A DNA stretch of 64,000 nt from SFTJ01 sp045613305 (GTDB lineage: Bacteria > Bacteroidota > Bacteroidia > Bacteroidales > Muribaculaceae). The stretch spans positions 51,283-115,282 of the forward strand of contig JAZLAU010000026.1 of assembly GCA_045613305.1 (NCBI GenBank), in the 5' to 3' direction. Each line of letters starts with the position of its first letter. Position 1 is the first letter of the stretch. The translations under genes were made by a program, and so were the position numbers. A model generated the notes under the pieces. The model saw nothing but the letters and a program-made list of their open reading frames with translations, made no database searches and was not told the DNA's origin. Below are positions 15,995 to 25,826 of this stretch, piece after piece.

Positions 15995-17569
15995 ATGAAT
16001 GACATTGTTTCATTGGTTGATTGGTCGAGAGCGCAATTTGCTCTGACAGCATGTTATCACTGGTTATTTGTGCCGCTAACATTGGGGCTATCGGTGATAG
16101 TGGCATTGATGGAAACCATGTATTACCGCACAGGCGACAAGAAGTGGTTGGGTATTACCAAATTTTGGATGCGCATATTTGGGATAAACTTTGCCATGGG
16201 AGTTGCCACGGGAATTATATTGGAGTTTGAATTTGGCACCAATTGGTCGAACTACAGTTGGTTTGTAGGCGATATATTTGGCGCACCATTGGCCATAGAA
16301 GGTTTGTTGGCGTTCTTTATGGAGTCGACATTTGTGGCAGTTATGTTCTTCGGGTGGAACAAGGTTAGCAAAGGCTTTCACTTGTCGGCAACCTGGTTGA
16401 CCGCCATAGGGTCGAGTTTGTCGGCGTTGTGGATATTGGTGGCAAATGCGTGGATGCAATATCCTGTGGGAATGGAATTTGACCCAGCACAAATGCGCAA
16501 TGTGATGAGCGACTTTTGGGCAGTAGCACTATCGCCAGTTGCCGTTAATAAATTCTTCCATGCAGTGATGAGCGGCTGGATTTTGAGCGGTGTGTTTGTT
16601 GTAGGCGTAAGCGGCTGGATGCTGCTAAAGAAGCGTAATGTGGAGGCTTCGATAGCAAGCATAAAGATGGCTGGCTGGGTAGGCCTTATAGGTATAGTGG
16701 GCACAATTGCCACAGGCGACGGTTCGGCCAAGGAAGTGGCGCGAGTGCAACCAATGAAGTTGGCTGCTATGGAAGGCGTGTATCACGGTAATAAGGGCCA
16801 AGAAATTACAGCCTTTGGCGTGCTGACTCCAGGCAAGGAATGGAATGACGAAAAAGATGAGTTTTTATTCCATTTTGCAATACCAAAGGGACTTTCGTTT
16901 TTGGCATTTGGCGATTTTGATGCGTTTGTGCCAGGAGTGACAGATTTGATTAAGGGTTATGCCGTTAATGAACAGGGCGACACATTGTACAAAGGCGACT
17001 CTTACGCTGTGCGCATAGAGCGCGGAAAGGCTGCGCATCAATCGTTGCGCGAATTTGATGCAGCGATGCAAGAGGGCAATGAGGCTGCAATGGCAGCAAA
17101 GAAGGCCGAGTTGATGGAAAATTACAAGTATTTTGGATATGGTTACTTCGATAAAGTGGAAGAAGCTGTGCCAAATGTGCCATTAACGTTCTATATGTTC
17201 CACATAATGGTAATAATAGGCGGATACTTGCTTGCGTTTATAGCCTTGATGTTGTTCTTGGCATATAAGAAGCCAGAATTGTTGGCAGGCAACAAGTGGA
17301 TTCATTATGTCACAATGTTGTCGATACCATTGGTTTGGTTGTGTTCAGAAGCCGGATGGGCAACCGCAGAGTGCGGCCGTCAGCCATGGCTGATTGAAGG
17401 CTTGATGCCATCGAAGGCAGCAATTTCGGCAATTCCTACGGCATCAGTAATTTTGACCTTTGTGTTGTTTGCAGTGATTTTCACAGGTTTGTTGGCTGCA
17501 GAAATAGGCATCTTGTTGCGTCAAATTTCAAAGCACTCAAAGGAAGATATTTGTTCACCAGAAGTATAA
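15995..17569 (+). CDS. cydA: Cytochrome bd ubiquinol oxidase subunit I
   Basis: A 524-residue, roughly nine-helix membrane protein that oxidises quinol and carries hemes b558, b595 and d. Candidate heme ligands are H22 (ACYHWLF), H189 (NKFFHAVMSG) and M405 (FHIMVIIGG), corresponding to H19, H186 and M393 in E. coli. The quinol-binding Q loop is present between about 250 and 390. At the position of the E. coli FRIMV arginine this protein has histidine (H403). The oxidase gives this anaerobe high-affinity oxygen consumption. It is 23 nt before cydB. Confidence 0.97.
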   Translation: MNDIVSLVDWSRAQFALTACYHWLFVPLTLGLSVIVALMETMYYRTGDKKWLGITKFWMRIFGINFAMGVATGIILEFEFGTNWSNYSWFVGDIFGAPLAIEGLLAFFMESTFVAVMFFGWNKVSKGFHLSATWLTAIGSSLSALWILVANAWMQYPVGMEFDPAQMRNVMSDFWAVALSPVAVNKFFHAVMSGWILSGVFVVGVSGWMLLKKRNVEASIASIKMAGWVGLIGIVGTIATGDGSAKEVARVQPMKLAAMEGVYHGNKGQEITAFGVLTPGKEWNDEKDEFLFHFAIPKGLSFLAFGDFDAFVPGVTDLIKGYAVNEQGDTLYKGDSYAVRIERGKAAHQSLREFDAAMQEGNEAAMAAKKAELMENYKYFGYGYFDKVEEAVPNVPLTFYMFHIMVIIGGYLLAFIALMLFLAYKKPELLAGNKWIHYVTMLSIPLVWLCSEAGWATAECGRQPWLIEGLMPSKAAISAIPTASVILTFVLFAVIFTGLLAAEIGILLRQISKHSKEDICSPEV

Positions 17570-17592
17570 AACCATAAAAAACGCGAGAAACT

Positions 17593-18735
17593 ATGTTTAG
17601 TTACGAATTTTTACAATCATATTGGTGGTTCCTAATCTCGGTGTTGGGAGCATTGTTGGTGTTTTTGCTATTTGTTCAGGGCGGACAATCGTTGATACTA
17701 CAAGCCCCAGACAAAGATAGCCGAAATGTGATAGTGAATGCCATAGGTCGCAAGTGGGAGTTTACGTTTACTATGCTTGTGGTGTTTGGCGGAGCATTTT
17801 TTGCATCTTTCCCATTGTTTTATAGCACAAGTTTTGGCGGTGCATACTGGTTATGGATGCTCATCTTGGCGGGGTTTGTGTTGCAAGCCGTTAGCTATGA
17901 GTTTCGCCGTCGCAAAGGCAACATATATGGCACGATGTCGTATGACTTGGCGTTGACAGCGCATGGTTTGGTGTCGCCGGTGTTGTTGGGCGTGGCTGTG
18001 GCAACATTCTTCTTTGGAGCAGAGTTTACGGTCGACAGAATGAGCCTTGTGGATGCCGGTAGCCCAGTGATATCGAAATGGAGCGACACACATGGGTTGG
18101 AAGCCATATTTAACTTGAAAAACTTGTTGTTGGGCGTCACAGTGTTGTTCTTGGCGCGAGTTCAGGCAATATTGTTTATAATGAAAACCACTCAAGTGAA
18201 TGACACCTTTACTGCATGGTGCAAGCGTCGTTTGCTGGTCAACTCGGCCTTGTTTGTGGTGATGTTCTTGGCTTTTGTTGGCGTGTTGCTAACAAGCGAA
18301 GGTGTTGAAGCCGCAGGTGCAGATGAATTTGTGGTGGTTAAATATAAATATTTGCTTAACCTGTTGGAAATGTGGTGGGTGGCAGTTGTGCTTCTTGCCG
18401 GAGTGGTGTTGGTGCTTTATGGCATAATACGCCAACTATTGTCGAAGCAATATGTTAACGGAATATGGTTTACTGGAGTGGGCACATTGCTTGTGGTGAT
18501 GTCGTTGTTCTGGATTGCCGGATATAACAATACTGCTTACTATCCTTCAGTGGTCGACATTACAAGTTCGCTAACTATCCGCAATAGTTCGTCGAGTGAA
18601 TTTACTCTTCAGGTTATGAGTGTGGTTTCGTTGGTTATACCGTTTGTTGCGGCTTATATGATTTACGCTTGGTATAGCTTAACTCGCACACCAATCACTC
18701 CAAGCGAATTAGGCGAAAAGGGTCATAAATATTAA
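17593..18735 (+). CDS. cydB: Cytochrome bd ubiquinol oxidase subunit II
   Basis: A 380-residue membrane protein, the partner subunit of CydA. The N-terminal WWFLISVLGALLVFLLFVQGGQSL segment, the GRKWEFTFTMLVVFGGAFFASFPLFYSTSF block and about eight helices identify it. It is the third gene of the DUF4492-cydA-cydB operon and is followed by a strong terminator. Confidence 0.96.
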   Translation: MFSYEFLQSYWWFLISVLGALLVFLLFVQGGQSLILQAPDKDSRNVIVNAIGRKWEFTFTMLVVFGGAFFASFPLFYSTSFGGAYWLWMLILAGFVLQAVSYEFRRRKGNIYGTMSYDLALTAHGLVSPVLLGVAVATFFFGAEFTVDRMSLVDAGSPVISKWSDTHGLEAIFNLKNLLLGVTVLFLARVQAILFIMKTTQVNDTFTAWCKRRLLVNSALFVVMFLAFVGVLLTSEGVEAAGADEFVVVKYKYLLNLLEMWWVAVVLLAGVVLVLYGIIRQLLSKQYVNGIWFTGVGTLLVVMSLFWIAGYNNTAYYPSVVDITSSLTIRNSSSSEFTLQVMSVVSLVIPFVAAYMIYAWYSLTRTPITPSELGEKGHKY

Positions 18736-18757
18736 TAAAAAATAAATTTTATGTTCA

Positions 18758-18797
18758 GCAATGGCGCGTCAAAAAAGATGCGCCATTGCTTTTTTTT
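18758..18797 (+). terminator. Rho-independent terminator after cydB
   Basis: A perfect 10-bp stem (GCAATGGCGC with GCGCCATTGC) is followed by eight T residues. Confidence 0.95.
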
Positions 18798-18904
18798 GAG
18801 CAAGAATGTTGGCAAATGTGAAGAGAATTGTCAAATTGTGTTTCAAAAGGCGCGATTTATAATAATTTAGGATAATTATTAGTCAAAAAACGGATAGTTT
18901 TAGT

Positions 18905-18912
18905 TATTTTCG
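18905..18912 (+). promoter_or_regulatory. Possible -7 element for the dut operon
   Basis: TATTTTCG differs from TAnnTTTG at one position and lies 24 nt before the dut ATG. No clear -33 element is present. Confidence 0.35.
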
Positions 18913-18936
18913 CATAATAATTAAATTAGGATAATA

Positions 18937-19380
18937 ATGGACAAGATAAAAGTAAAGATAGTAAACAAGTCGAACAATGCACTTCCAAGTTACAGCACCA
19001 GTGAAAGTGCCGGTATGGATTTGCGCGCATGGCTAAGCGAACCAATAGTGTTAGAACCTATGCAGCGAGTGTTGGTGCCAACAGGCATCAGCATAGAATT
19101 GCCACATGGCTATGAATGCCAATTGCGTCCACGCAGTGGTTTGGCGTTGAAAAAGGGCATAACATTGTTGAACACGCCAGGCACTATCGATGCCGACTAT
19201 CGTGGAGAGATAGGAGTGATCTTGATAAACCTGTCGAATGAACCTTTTACAATAGAAAACGGAGAACGTATTTGCCAGATGGTAGTGACAAACTACTCGA
19301 AGGTGGAATGGGAAGCCTCTGAAACCTTAGACGAAACAGAAAGAGGCGAAGGCGGCTTTGGTCACACTGGGGTGAAGTAA
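18937..19380 (+). CDS. dut: Deoxyuridine 5'-triphosphate nucleotidohydrolase (dUTPase)
   Basis: A 147-residue trimeric-type dUTPase that hydrolyses dUTP to dUMP and pyrophosphate. All five motifs are present in order: AGMDLRA, RPRSGLALKKGI, GTIDADYRGEIGV, GERICQMVV and the C-terminal RGEGGFGHTG. It heads a six-gene operon of envelope functions (gaps of 16, 15, 17 and 26 nt and a 1-nt overlap). Confidence 0.97.
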   Translation: MDKIKVKIVNKSNNALPSYSTSESAGMDLRAWLSEPIVLEPMQRVLVPTGISIELPHGYECQLRPRSGLALKKGITLLNTPGTIDADYRGEIGVILINLSNEPFTIENGERICQMVVTNYSKVEWEASETLDETERGEGGFGHTGVK

Positions 19381-19396
19381 ATTCAACTCAACAACA

Positions 19397-21178
19397 ATGA
19401 AATGTAATTTCTTTTCAAATAAATTGTTTGCTACACTAGCGTTGCTAAGTGTGGTTTTGCCGCTGCTTGCCGATAGCAAAAGTGGAACGCCAGAGCCATA
19501 TGCGTCGTTTGTGGTAGAGGACAATGCAGAAGTTAGCGACGCCGACCGCAGGAAGGCCGAATATGTGTTTCTTGAATCGCAACGAAAGGCATCAGATGGC
19601 GACTATGCGTCGCAATTTGAATTGTTGCGTTATGCCTATCGATTAGACCCCACTAACACCTTTATTGCCTATGAATTGGGGTTTAATATGGTGTTGATGA
19701 GTAACTTGTCGGAGAGTCGCGATTCGTTGGCATTAGAACTGATGCGTAAGCATTTTGAATCGTCGTCATCAGATTATTCGGAGGCGAGGGTGTATTGCAC
19801 TATATTACAACGCACCGGCGACCGCAATGCAGCGGTTGAGGCGTGGGAGAAGATTAATAAACGTTATCCGAATGACCCTGATTTGCTATTCTCGTTAGCA
19901 GAATCGTGCCGTGCAGCGGGTGACTTTCAGAAGTCGCTCGACATTTATGACTCCATAGAATATTCGCAAGGCAAGATGATGGAACTCACATCGCGAAAAA
20001 TAAGCGTGCTCAGCATGTTAAAAGATTCGGCGAGAGCGATAAGTGAGGCAAAGTCGTTGCTTGCCACTGCACCGCAGAGTGTTGATTATAACTTGCTGGT
20101 GAGTGATGTGTATGATTTTTTTGCTTGTCATGATAGTGCGTTGGCCTATGTCGACAAAGCTCAATTGTCGAGCCCCGAAGATGGCATGATTAACGTGCGT
20201 AGAGCCTTGATTTACAATAATATGGGCGATACTGTGGGCTTTGACCGAGAAATCTATAAGGCCTTGACTAACGACGAACTCGACTTGTTCACTAAGCGAG
20301 ATATATTGTACAGATACTCGATGGACCTTCTTAAGGATTCGTCGGAAAGAGCCACTAACCTGTTTAAAGTGTTAATCGACAAACATCCGCATGAATATGA
20401 AATACACTCAATGTTTGCTCAATTTTTGTGGGAAAGAGATGATTTTGCGGGATGTGAAGAGCAGGCAAACTATGCTGTAGGATTAAAGAACGATGACAAG
20501 GAAATGTGGCGAATTTTGATAGCAGCACAAATAATGCAAAGTTCATATGAATCGGCAATAGAGTCGTGCGATGCAGCCTTGAATTATTTCCCGGGCGATG
20601 TTGATATTTTAGGAATGAAGGTTTCGCCGTGCATGGCATTAAAAAGATATCAAGATGTGCTTGAATGTGCCGATTCGGCGTTGGCAAAGTTGCCGCAAGA
20701 TGGTTACGACCTATTTGCGCAGTTTTATGCCTATAAGGGTGATGCCTACTATGGCCTAAACGATATGGAAAACACGGCAAACATGTATGAGAAGTCGCTG
20801 CAATATAATCCTGATGACCCGATGGTGATGAATAATTATGCTTATTATTTGTCGGAAGGCAGTGATAATCTTGAAAAGGCCGAAGATATGAGTTATCGCA
20901 CAGTGATTGATTCGCCAGAGAATCCAACATATCTCGACACTTATGCGTGGATACTCTTTAAGAAGGGCAATTATAAGGAAGCGTTGCTCTACATCGAAAA
21001 GGCAATGAAGTTTGAAGAAGGAGAAAGTAAAGAATTGTCTTCGCACTATGGTGATATCTTGTTTATGAATGGTAAACCCGATGAGGCACTGGTGCAGTGG
21101 CAAAAGGCTTTGGAACTTGACCCTACCGATGAGTTGCTACAGCGCAAGGTGGAGCACAAAACATATTTCTTTAAGTAA
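19397..21178 (+). CDS. Exported tetratricopeptide-repeat protein
   Basis: A 593-residue protein with a signal peptide (about residues 1-25, ending near LLADS) and TPR helices through most of its length. The clearest repeats are near residues 430-580 (AFYAYKGDAYYGLNDMENTANMYEKSLQYNPDDPMVMNNYAY and the two that follow). It probably acts as a periplasmic or outer-membrane protein-interaction scaffold. Its place between dut and the DUF4292/EnvC genes suggests a role in envelope assembly. The partner is unknown. Confidence 0.85.
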   Translation: MKCNFFSNKLFATLALLSVVLPLLADSKSGTPEPYASFVVEDNAEVSDADRRKAEYVFLESQRKASDGDYASQFELLRYAYRLDPTNTFIAYELGFNMVLMSNLSESRDSLALELMRKHFESSSSDYSEARVYCTILQRTGDRNAAVEAWEKINKRYPNDPDLLFSLAESCRAAGDFQKSLDIYDSIEYSQGKMMELTSRKISVLSMLKDSARAISEAKSLLATAPQSVDYNLLVSDVYDFFACHDSALAYVDKAQLSSPEDGMINVRRALIYNNMGDTVGFDREIYKALTNDELDLFTKRDILYRYSMDLLKDSSERATNLFKVLIDKHPHEYEIHSMFAQFLWERDDFAGCEEQANYAVGLKNDDKEMWRILIAAQIMQSSYESAIESCDAALNYFPGDVDILGMKVSPCMALKRYQDVLECADSALAKLPQDGYDLFAQFYAYKGDAYYGLNDMENTANMYEKSLQYNPDDPMVMNNYAYYLSEGSDNLEKAEDMSYRTVIDSPENPTYLDTYAWILFKKGNYKEALLYIEKAMKFEEGESKELSSHYGDILFMNGKPDEALVQWQKALELDPTDELLQRKVEHKTYFFK

Positions 21179-21193
21179 CCAAAATGTGAAAAA

Positions 21194-22033
21194 ATGCAGA
21201 GTGTAAAGACTAAAAAAAACATATGGCTTTTGCTGGCAGTTTTGCTTGTGGGCATAATGACTACAAGTTGCGGCACGAGCCGTCGCGCAAGTGAAACGTT
21301 AGGTGGCGCCGATAAGAAGAGTGTGCAATTGAGCGAATATGCAAAGTATGGCAAGTGGAACACGTTGGTGACCAGTGGAAAAGTGGCGCTTGGCGGAGAA
21401 AAGAAGATGAGTTCGTCGATGCAGCTTAAGATGGTGAGAGGCAAGTCGATATCAATATCGTTGCGTCCGCTTCTGGGCATAGAGGTGGCAAAGATTCACA
21501 TCGAAGGCGATGACATAGTAATTATTGACCGTCTGCATAAACTATACATAAAGGAAAAAGCTTCGCTGCTCACCAGTGGTGTGCCTGTAGATGTAAGCAC
21601 TATGCAAGATTTGCTGTTGGGCCGAGCACACATACTGGGCAAAGGTACGCTTAGCGCAACGATGAAAGACGATGTTAACATAGTGGCATCGGACTTTGGA
21701 GTAGTTATAACCCCGAAAGAACAATATCATGGTTTTGAGTACGGTTATACCTATAATGCAGATAAGGAGTTGGTGTCGCTTGAGGTTAAACCTGTAGAAG
21801 GAAGTTCAATCTATAGTGTAGTGTATGGTGGTGTGCAGACAAGCGAAGCCGGAAATGTGGCAACAACCACTCAAGTTGCTACAAAAATCAACGATAAGGC
21901 ATTGTCGCTTGAGTTGAACATGAAGAATCATAGTTGGAACGCTGAAATAAACAATGATTTGGATATACCCCAGGGTTACAGCCAATCGACAGCTTCGTCG
22001 ATATTGAAAGCCATGGGTGCAACAGTGAAATAA
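21194..22033 (+). CDS. DUF4292 lipoprotein
   Basis: A 279-residue lipoprotein: signal peptide ending in TTSC with C26 as the lipidated residue. The body matches DUF4292, with an outer-membrane lipoprotein-sorting (LolA/LolB-like) flavour: a curved beta sheet with strands such as GKVALGGEKKMSSSMQLKMVRGKSISISLRPLLGIEVAKIHIEGDDIVIIDRLHKLYI. A LolB-like role is an inference from this resemblance. It lies directly upstream of the EnvC-like gene. Confidence 0.82.
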   Translation: MQSVKTKKNIWLLLAVLLVGIMTTSCGTSRRASETLGGADKKSVQLSEYAKYGKWNTLVTSGKVALGGEKKMSSSMQLKMVRGKSISISLRPLLGIEVAKIHIEGDDIVIIDRLHKLYIKEKASLLTSGVPVDVSTMQDLLLGRAHILGKGTLSATMKDDVNIVASDFGVVITPKEQYHGFEYGYTYNADKELVSLEVKPVEGSSIYSVVYGGVQTSEAGNVATTTQVATKINDKALSLELNMKNHSWNAEINNDLDIPQGYSQSTASSILKAMGATVK

Positions 22034-22050
22034 GATAAATTGAAAGCCGT

Positions 22051-23295
22051 ATGAGATTTTTGCGAGTTTGGTTGATGTTATTGTTTGTAGTAGTGGGTGC
22101 CAGTGCCGGCATTCATGCACAAACCGTGAAGTCGATAAAGCAACAAAAGGCAAAGACTCAGAAGGAAATTGGTGAAACGGCGAAGAAAATCGATAAGAAC
22201 AAAGCCGATACTCGCCGCCAATTGAATCAACTTAATTCGATAACTGCCGAAATCGATGAGCAACAGCGTGCGATAGGTGTGCTGGTTAAGCAATTGGATG
22301 AAATTAACAGTCAGCTAAAATTGGTTAACGACAGTATAGCGGAGAATGAAAACAAGTTGGCAGAGATGCGCACCGAATACGGCAAAGCCATAAAAAAAAT
22401 ACGCATAAGCAGCACTTCGACCGAAAAACTGTTGTTTGTTTTTCAGTCATCGTCGTTTCATCAAGCAATGCGCCGCATTCGTTATTTGCGAGAATTTTCG
22501 GCATGGCGTAAGCGTCAATCAGAAGAAATAGGTTTGATGCAACAACGCTTATCGGCCAGCCGCGAGCGAATAAATGCTTTGGCTACCAGCAAATCGGAAA
22601 ATATTAAGGACCAAAATATGGCAAAGTTGGTGTTAGAACAACGCAAACGCCAGCAAAGCGACGTGGTAAGCCGATTGAAAAAAGAGGGTGCTCAGTTGAA
22701 TATAATCATGGCCGAGAAGAAGCGTCAGGCCGATGCCCTCGACCGTGAATTGGAACGTTTGATAGAAGCCGAACGCTTGGCAGCAGAAAGAGCCAAGAAA
22801 GGCGACAAAGAAACAGCAAAGGCTCCTGATAGGGTAAAGCCAGAAAAGAAGGTTGAAAAAATAGATGAAAAACTATCGGGCAGTTTTGAAAGTAATAAGG
22901 GCCGTCTGCCTTATCCGGTTACAGGGAATTTCAAGATTGTGCGTAAGTTTGGCGTACAGAAGCATCCGGAGTTAAAGTATGTAACCACCGATAACGGAGG
23001 AATAGATATTGAAACAAGCGAAGGAGCCGTGGCAAGGGCTATTTTTGCCGGTAAAGTTTCGGCAATATTCCGCCAAGACGGGTTTAATACGGTGGTGATG
23101 GTGCGACATGGCAGTTATTTGACCATTTACGTTAACTTGTCGGAAATTTATGTTCGTTCGGGTGAAGAAGTAAAGCCTAATCAAACCATAGGAAAGATAT
23201 TTAGCGACAGCGAAGATGATAATCGTACGGTATTACACTTTGAGGTGCGTAACGAGAAGCAAAAACTAAACCCCGAACATTGGCTCCGCCGATAA
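22051..23295 (+). CDS. EnvC-like murein hydrolase activator with degenerate LytM domain
   Basis: A 414-residue exported protein: signal peptide to about residue 23 (IHA-QT), long coiled coil from about 25 to 250, linker, and an M23/LytM domain at about 285-412. The zinc ligands are incomplete. The HxxxD motif reads NGGID (N315 for His, D319 kept) and HxH reads VLH (V394 for His, H396 kept). It is therefore predicted not to cleave peptidoglycan but to activate an amidase, as E. coli EnvC does. No amidase gene is adjacent. Confidence 0.88.
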   Translation: MRFLRVWLMLLFVVVGASAGIHAQTVKSIKQQKAKTQKEIGETAKKIDKNKADTRRQLNQLNSITAEIDEQQRAIGVLVKQLDEINSQLKLVNDSIAENENKLAEMRTEYGKAIKKIRISSTSTEKLLFVFQSSSFHQAMRRIRYLREFSAWRKRQSEEIGLMQQRLSASRERINALATSKSENIKDQNMAKLVLEQRKRQQSDVVSRLKKEGAQLNIIMAEKKRQADALDRELERLIEAERLAAERAKKGDKETAKAPDRVKPEKKVEKIDEKLSGSFESNKGRLPYPVTGNFKIVRKFGVQKHPELKYVTTDNGGIDIETSEGAVARAIFAGKVSAIFRQDGFNTVVMVRHGSYLTIYVNLSEIYVRSGEEVKPNQTIGKIFSDSEDDNRTVLHFEVRNEKQKLNPEHWLRR

Positions 23296-23321
23296 TAAAA
23301 AAAGTCAATCACTTTCAGCAT

Positions 23322-24260
23322 ATGATAGAAATAAAGCGATATGAAGCATCAAGCAAGCCGCAATGGGATGAATTTGTGCTAAATGCAAAGAACAGTTCGT
23401 TTTTGCATTGTCGCGACTATATGGATTACCATAGCGACCGATTTGCCGATTATTCCCTAATGGCTTATGACGACGATAGGTTGGTGGCAGTGTTGCCGGC
23501 AAACCGTGTGGGTGATGTGCTATATTCGCATCAGGGATTGACCTATGGTGGCTGGATAATGCCATTGCTTCACTTTAATGTGGTGGTTATGCTCAACGTG
23601 ATGAATGCCGCTGTGGAGTATTTGAAAAACGACGGCGTGCGTGAAATAGAGTATAAGGCAATGCCGCACATCTATCATAGTTATCCTGCCGAAGAAGACT
23701 TGTATGCATTGTTTAGATTAGGGGCGCAGTTGCAAGTAACTAACGTTTCAACAACAATCGACGTGCGAGACCCGTTGCATTTTAACACCGGAGCGAAATC
23801 GTCGGTGGCATATGCCAAGAAGAATGGTGTGGTGATAAGTGAGAGCGATGATTTTAGCGGATTTTGGAAGGTATTAACCGATTTGCTCAGTGAGCGTTAT
23901 GACACTAAACCCGTGCATTCGCTTGAAGAAATAGAACGATTGAAACGGCTTTTCCCGAAAAACATAAAACTATTTGCGGCGCATAAAGACGGAAACCTTC
24001 TGGGAGGCGTGGTGGTGTATGTGGTGGGCAATGTGGTGCATTCGCAATACACAGCAGCCACAGCCGAGGGATGGAACAACAGAGTGTTGCCTGCAGTGTG
24101 TCATCATATTCTAAACAATGAGTGCCAAGGAAAGCATTATCTTGACTTCGGCATTTCGAACGAAGACAAAGGAAAATATCTTAACGAAGGTCTTGTGTTG
24201 CAGAAATGCGGCATGGGAGGCCGTGCAGTAGTATATAATATCTATAAAATTAAGCTTTAA
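23322..24260 (+). CDS. GNAT/FemAB-like acyltransferase
   Basis: A 312-residue cytosolic protein with the double-GNAT layout of FemAB-like proteins (the second half contains LFAAHKDGNLLGGVVVYVVGNVVHSQYTAATAEGWNNRVLPAVCHHIL and a terminal DFGISNEDKGKYLNEGLVLQKCGMGGR). I start it at the ATG at 23322; the frame opens at 23280 but that would overlap envC. Likely chemistry is transfer of an acyl or aminoacyl group to a cell-wall or surface-glycan precursor. Its stop overlaps the flippase start by one base (TAATG). Confidence 0.8.
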   Translation: MIEIKRYEASSKPQWDEFVLNAKNSSFLHCRDYMDYHSDRFADYSLMAYDDDRLVAVLPANRVGDVLYSHQGLTYGGWIMPLLHFNVVVMLNVMNAAVEYLKNDGVREIEYKAMPHIYHSYPAEEDLYALFRLGAQLQVTNVSTTIDVRDPLHFNTGAKSSVAYAKKNGVVISESDDFSGFWKVLTDLLSERYDTKPVHSLEEIERLKRLFPKNIKLFAAHKDGNLLGGVVVYVVGNVVHSQYTAATAEGWNNRVLPAVCHHILNNECQGKHYLDFGISNEDKGKYLNEGLVLQKCGMGGRAVVYNIYKIKL

Positions 24261-25693
24261 TGGGAATGCGCCATAACAACTTGTCGCGTATGGTGGTTAA
24301 AGCCATGGGCCTGTTTGGCGGTGTTCAGGTGGTGAACATCGTTTGCAGCATAGTGCGCACAAAGTTGGTGGCGATGTGGATGGGCCCCACAGGAGTGGGC
24401 CTGTTTGGATTGTGGATTGCAGCGCAAGAAATGCTAAGCACAGCCACAAACCTGGGCATACGCACCAGTAGTGTGCGCGACATCACGAGCAGCACAGCCA
24501 CCGGCAACATAAGCAGAGTGTCGAGAATAGTGGCAGTGGTGAGAAAATGGTCGTTATGGCTTGGCTTATTTGGTGCATTGTTGACGATAGCTTTAGCGCC
24601 GTTGTTGAGCCAGATATCGTTTGGCGACAGCAACCATATATGGGGATTTGTGCTGCTGTCGGTGTCAATATTGCTGATTTCGCTTATGAGTGGCGAGCAT
24701 GCCATCTTGCAGGGAACTGCACGACTGAAAAATTTGGCGCGAGCATCGGTTTGGGGCTCAGTGGCAGGCTTGGCAGTGTCGGTGCCGATGTTTTATTTTT
24801 GGCGCATTGATAGTGTGTTGCCGTCAATCGTGGCTTATGCATTAACAGGAGCAATGTTTGCTTATGTTTATAGGAATAGAGATGTGGAGGTGCAGCCGCT
24901 TCCTTCACGAGAGGTGTATAAGCAAGGAAAGGACTTTGTTCGCTTAGGAATATATATGACAATAGGCACCTTTTTGGCCATATTGTCGTCGTATGTGTTT
25001 AGTGCCTATTTAAATTGGCGCGGTGGAACTGAGCAGATGGGATTCTATCAAGCCGGATATACTTTAGTGAACAGGTATGTGGGGCTTGTGTTGACGGCAT
25101 TGGGAGTTGAATATTTTCCACGCTTGTCGAAAGTTGCTCATAGTAATCTCCGTTTGGGCCTTTTTGTCAATCAGGAAATAAAGATAGCCTTGTTAGTGTT
25201 GGTTCCAGTGGTGTTGGTGTTTATGCTGCTGCGTGGCTTAGTGGTGGAATTGCTCTACTCAAAAGAGTTTTCGGCGATTCTCACTTATGTGTCGTGGTTG
25301 CTGGTGGGCATGATTTTAAGGGCCACATCGTGGTGCATGGCTTTTGTGATACTTGCAAAAGGCGATGGGAAGACTTATGTCATAACCGAGGCGGTAAGTG
25401 TGGCAGTGGGATTGGCTCTGAATATTGTGGCCTATCACTATTATGGCCTAAACGGATTAGGTGTGTCGTTTGTGATATGGTATCTGATATATAATATAAT
25501 AGTTGGGGCGGTGTATTTCAGCCGCTATAAACTGCATCTGCATAAGTCAACGGTGATGATATCGGTGTTTGCTGTGGCGGTTAGCATAATGTGTATGTTG
25601 AGCGAACTGGCAGGCCATCAAATGGTGTCGTTAGCCATAGCATTGGCATCGACGGGATTTTGTTTATTTGCTCTCAAGAAGATATTGTGGTGA
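24260..25693 (+). CDS. Polysaccharide flippase (O-antigen/Wzx-type, MOP superfamily)
   Basis: A 477-residue protein with 12-14 membrane segments and the N-terminal GVQVVNIVCSIVRTKLVAMWMGPTGVGLFGLW typical of O-antigen/teichoic-acid exporters. It would flip an undecaprenyl-linked glycan across the inner membrane. It is translationally coupled (TAATG) to the acyltransferase, which suggests the two act on the same lipid-linked substrate. No glycosyltransferases are nearby, so the glycan is unknown. Confidence 0.88.
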   Translation: MGMRHNNLSRMVVKAMGLFGGVQVVNIVCSIVRTKLVAMWMGPTGVGLFGLWIAAQEMLSTATNLGIRTSSVRDITSSTATGNISRVSRIVAVVRKWSLWLGLFGALLTIALAPLLSQISFGDSNHIWGFVLLSVSILLISLMSGEHAILQGTARLKNLARASVWGSVAGLAVSVPMFYFWRIDSVLPSIVAYALTGAMFAYVYRNRDVEVQPLPSREVYKQGKDFVRLGIYMTIGTFLAILSSYVFSAYLNWRGGTEQMGFYQAGYTLVNRYVGLVLTALGVEYFPRLSKVAHSNLRLGLFVNQEIKIALLVLVPVVLVFMLLRGLVVELLYSKEFSAILTYVSWLLVGMILRATSWCMAFVILAKGDGKTYVITEAVSVAVGLALNIVAYHYYGLNGLGVSFVIWYLIYNIIVGAVYFSRYKLHLHKSTVMISVFAVAVSIMCMLSELAGHQMVSLAIALASTGFCLFALKKILW

Positions 25694-25755
25694 GAATCTG
25701 CAAGTTATTTTGTTTGAGAAGAAATGCATTAAATTATATAAAAGATGTGAAAAGA

Positions 25756-25787
25756 TTTGCTTTTCGGTTTTTTATATCGTAAATTTG
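25756..25787 (+). promoter_or_regulatory. greA promoter
   Basis: TTTG at 25756-25759, 20 nt, TAAATTTG at 25780-25787. The leader to the greA ATG is about 95 nt. Confidence 0.9.
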
Positions 25788-25826
25788 CAATACTTAAATA
25801 CGGAGAAATATAAACCAGAGGGGGTC

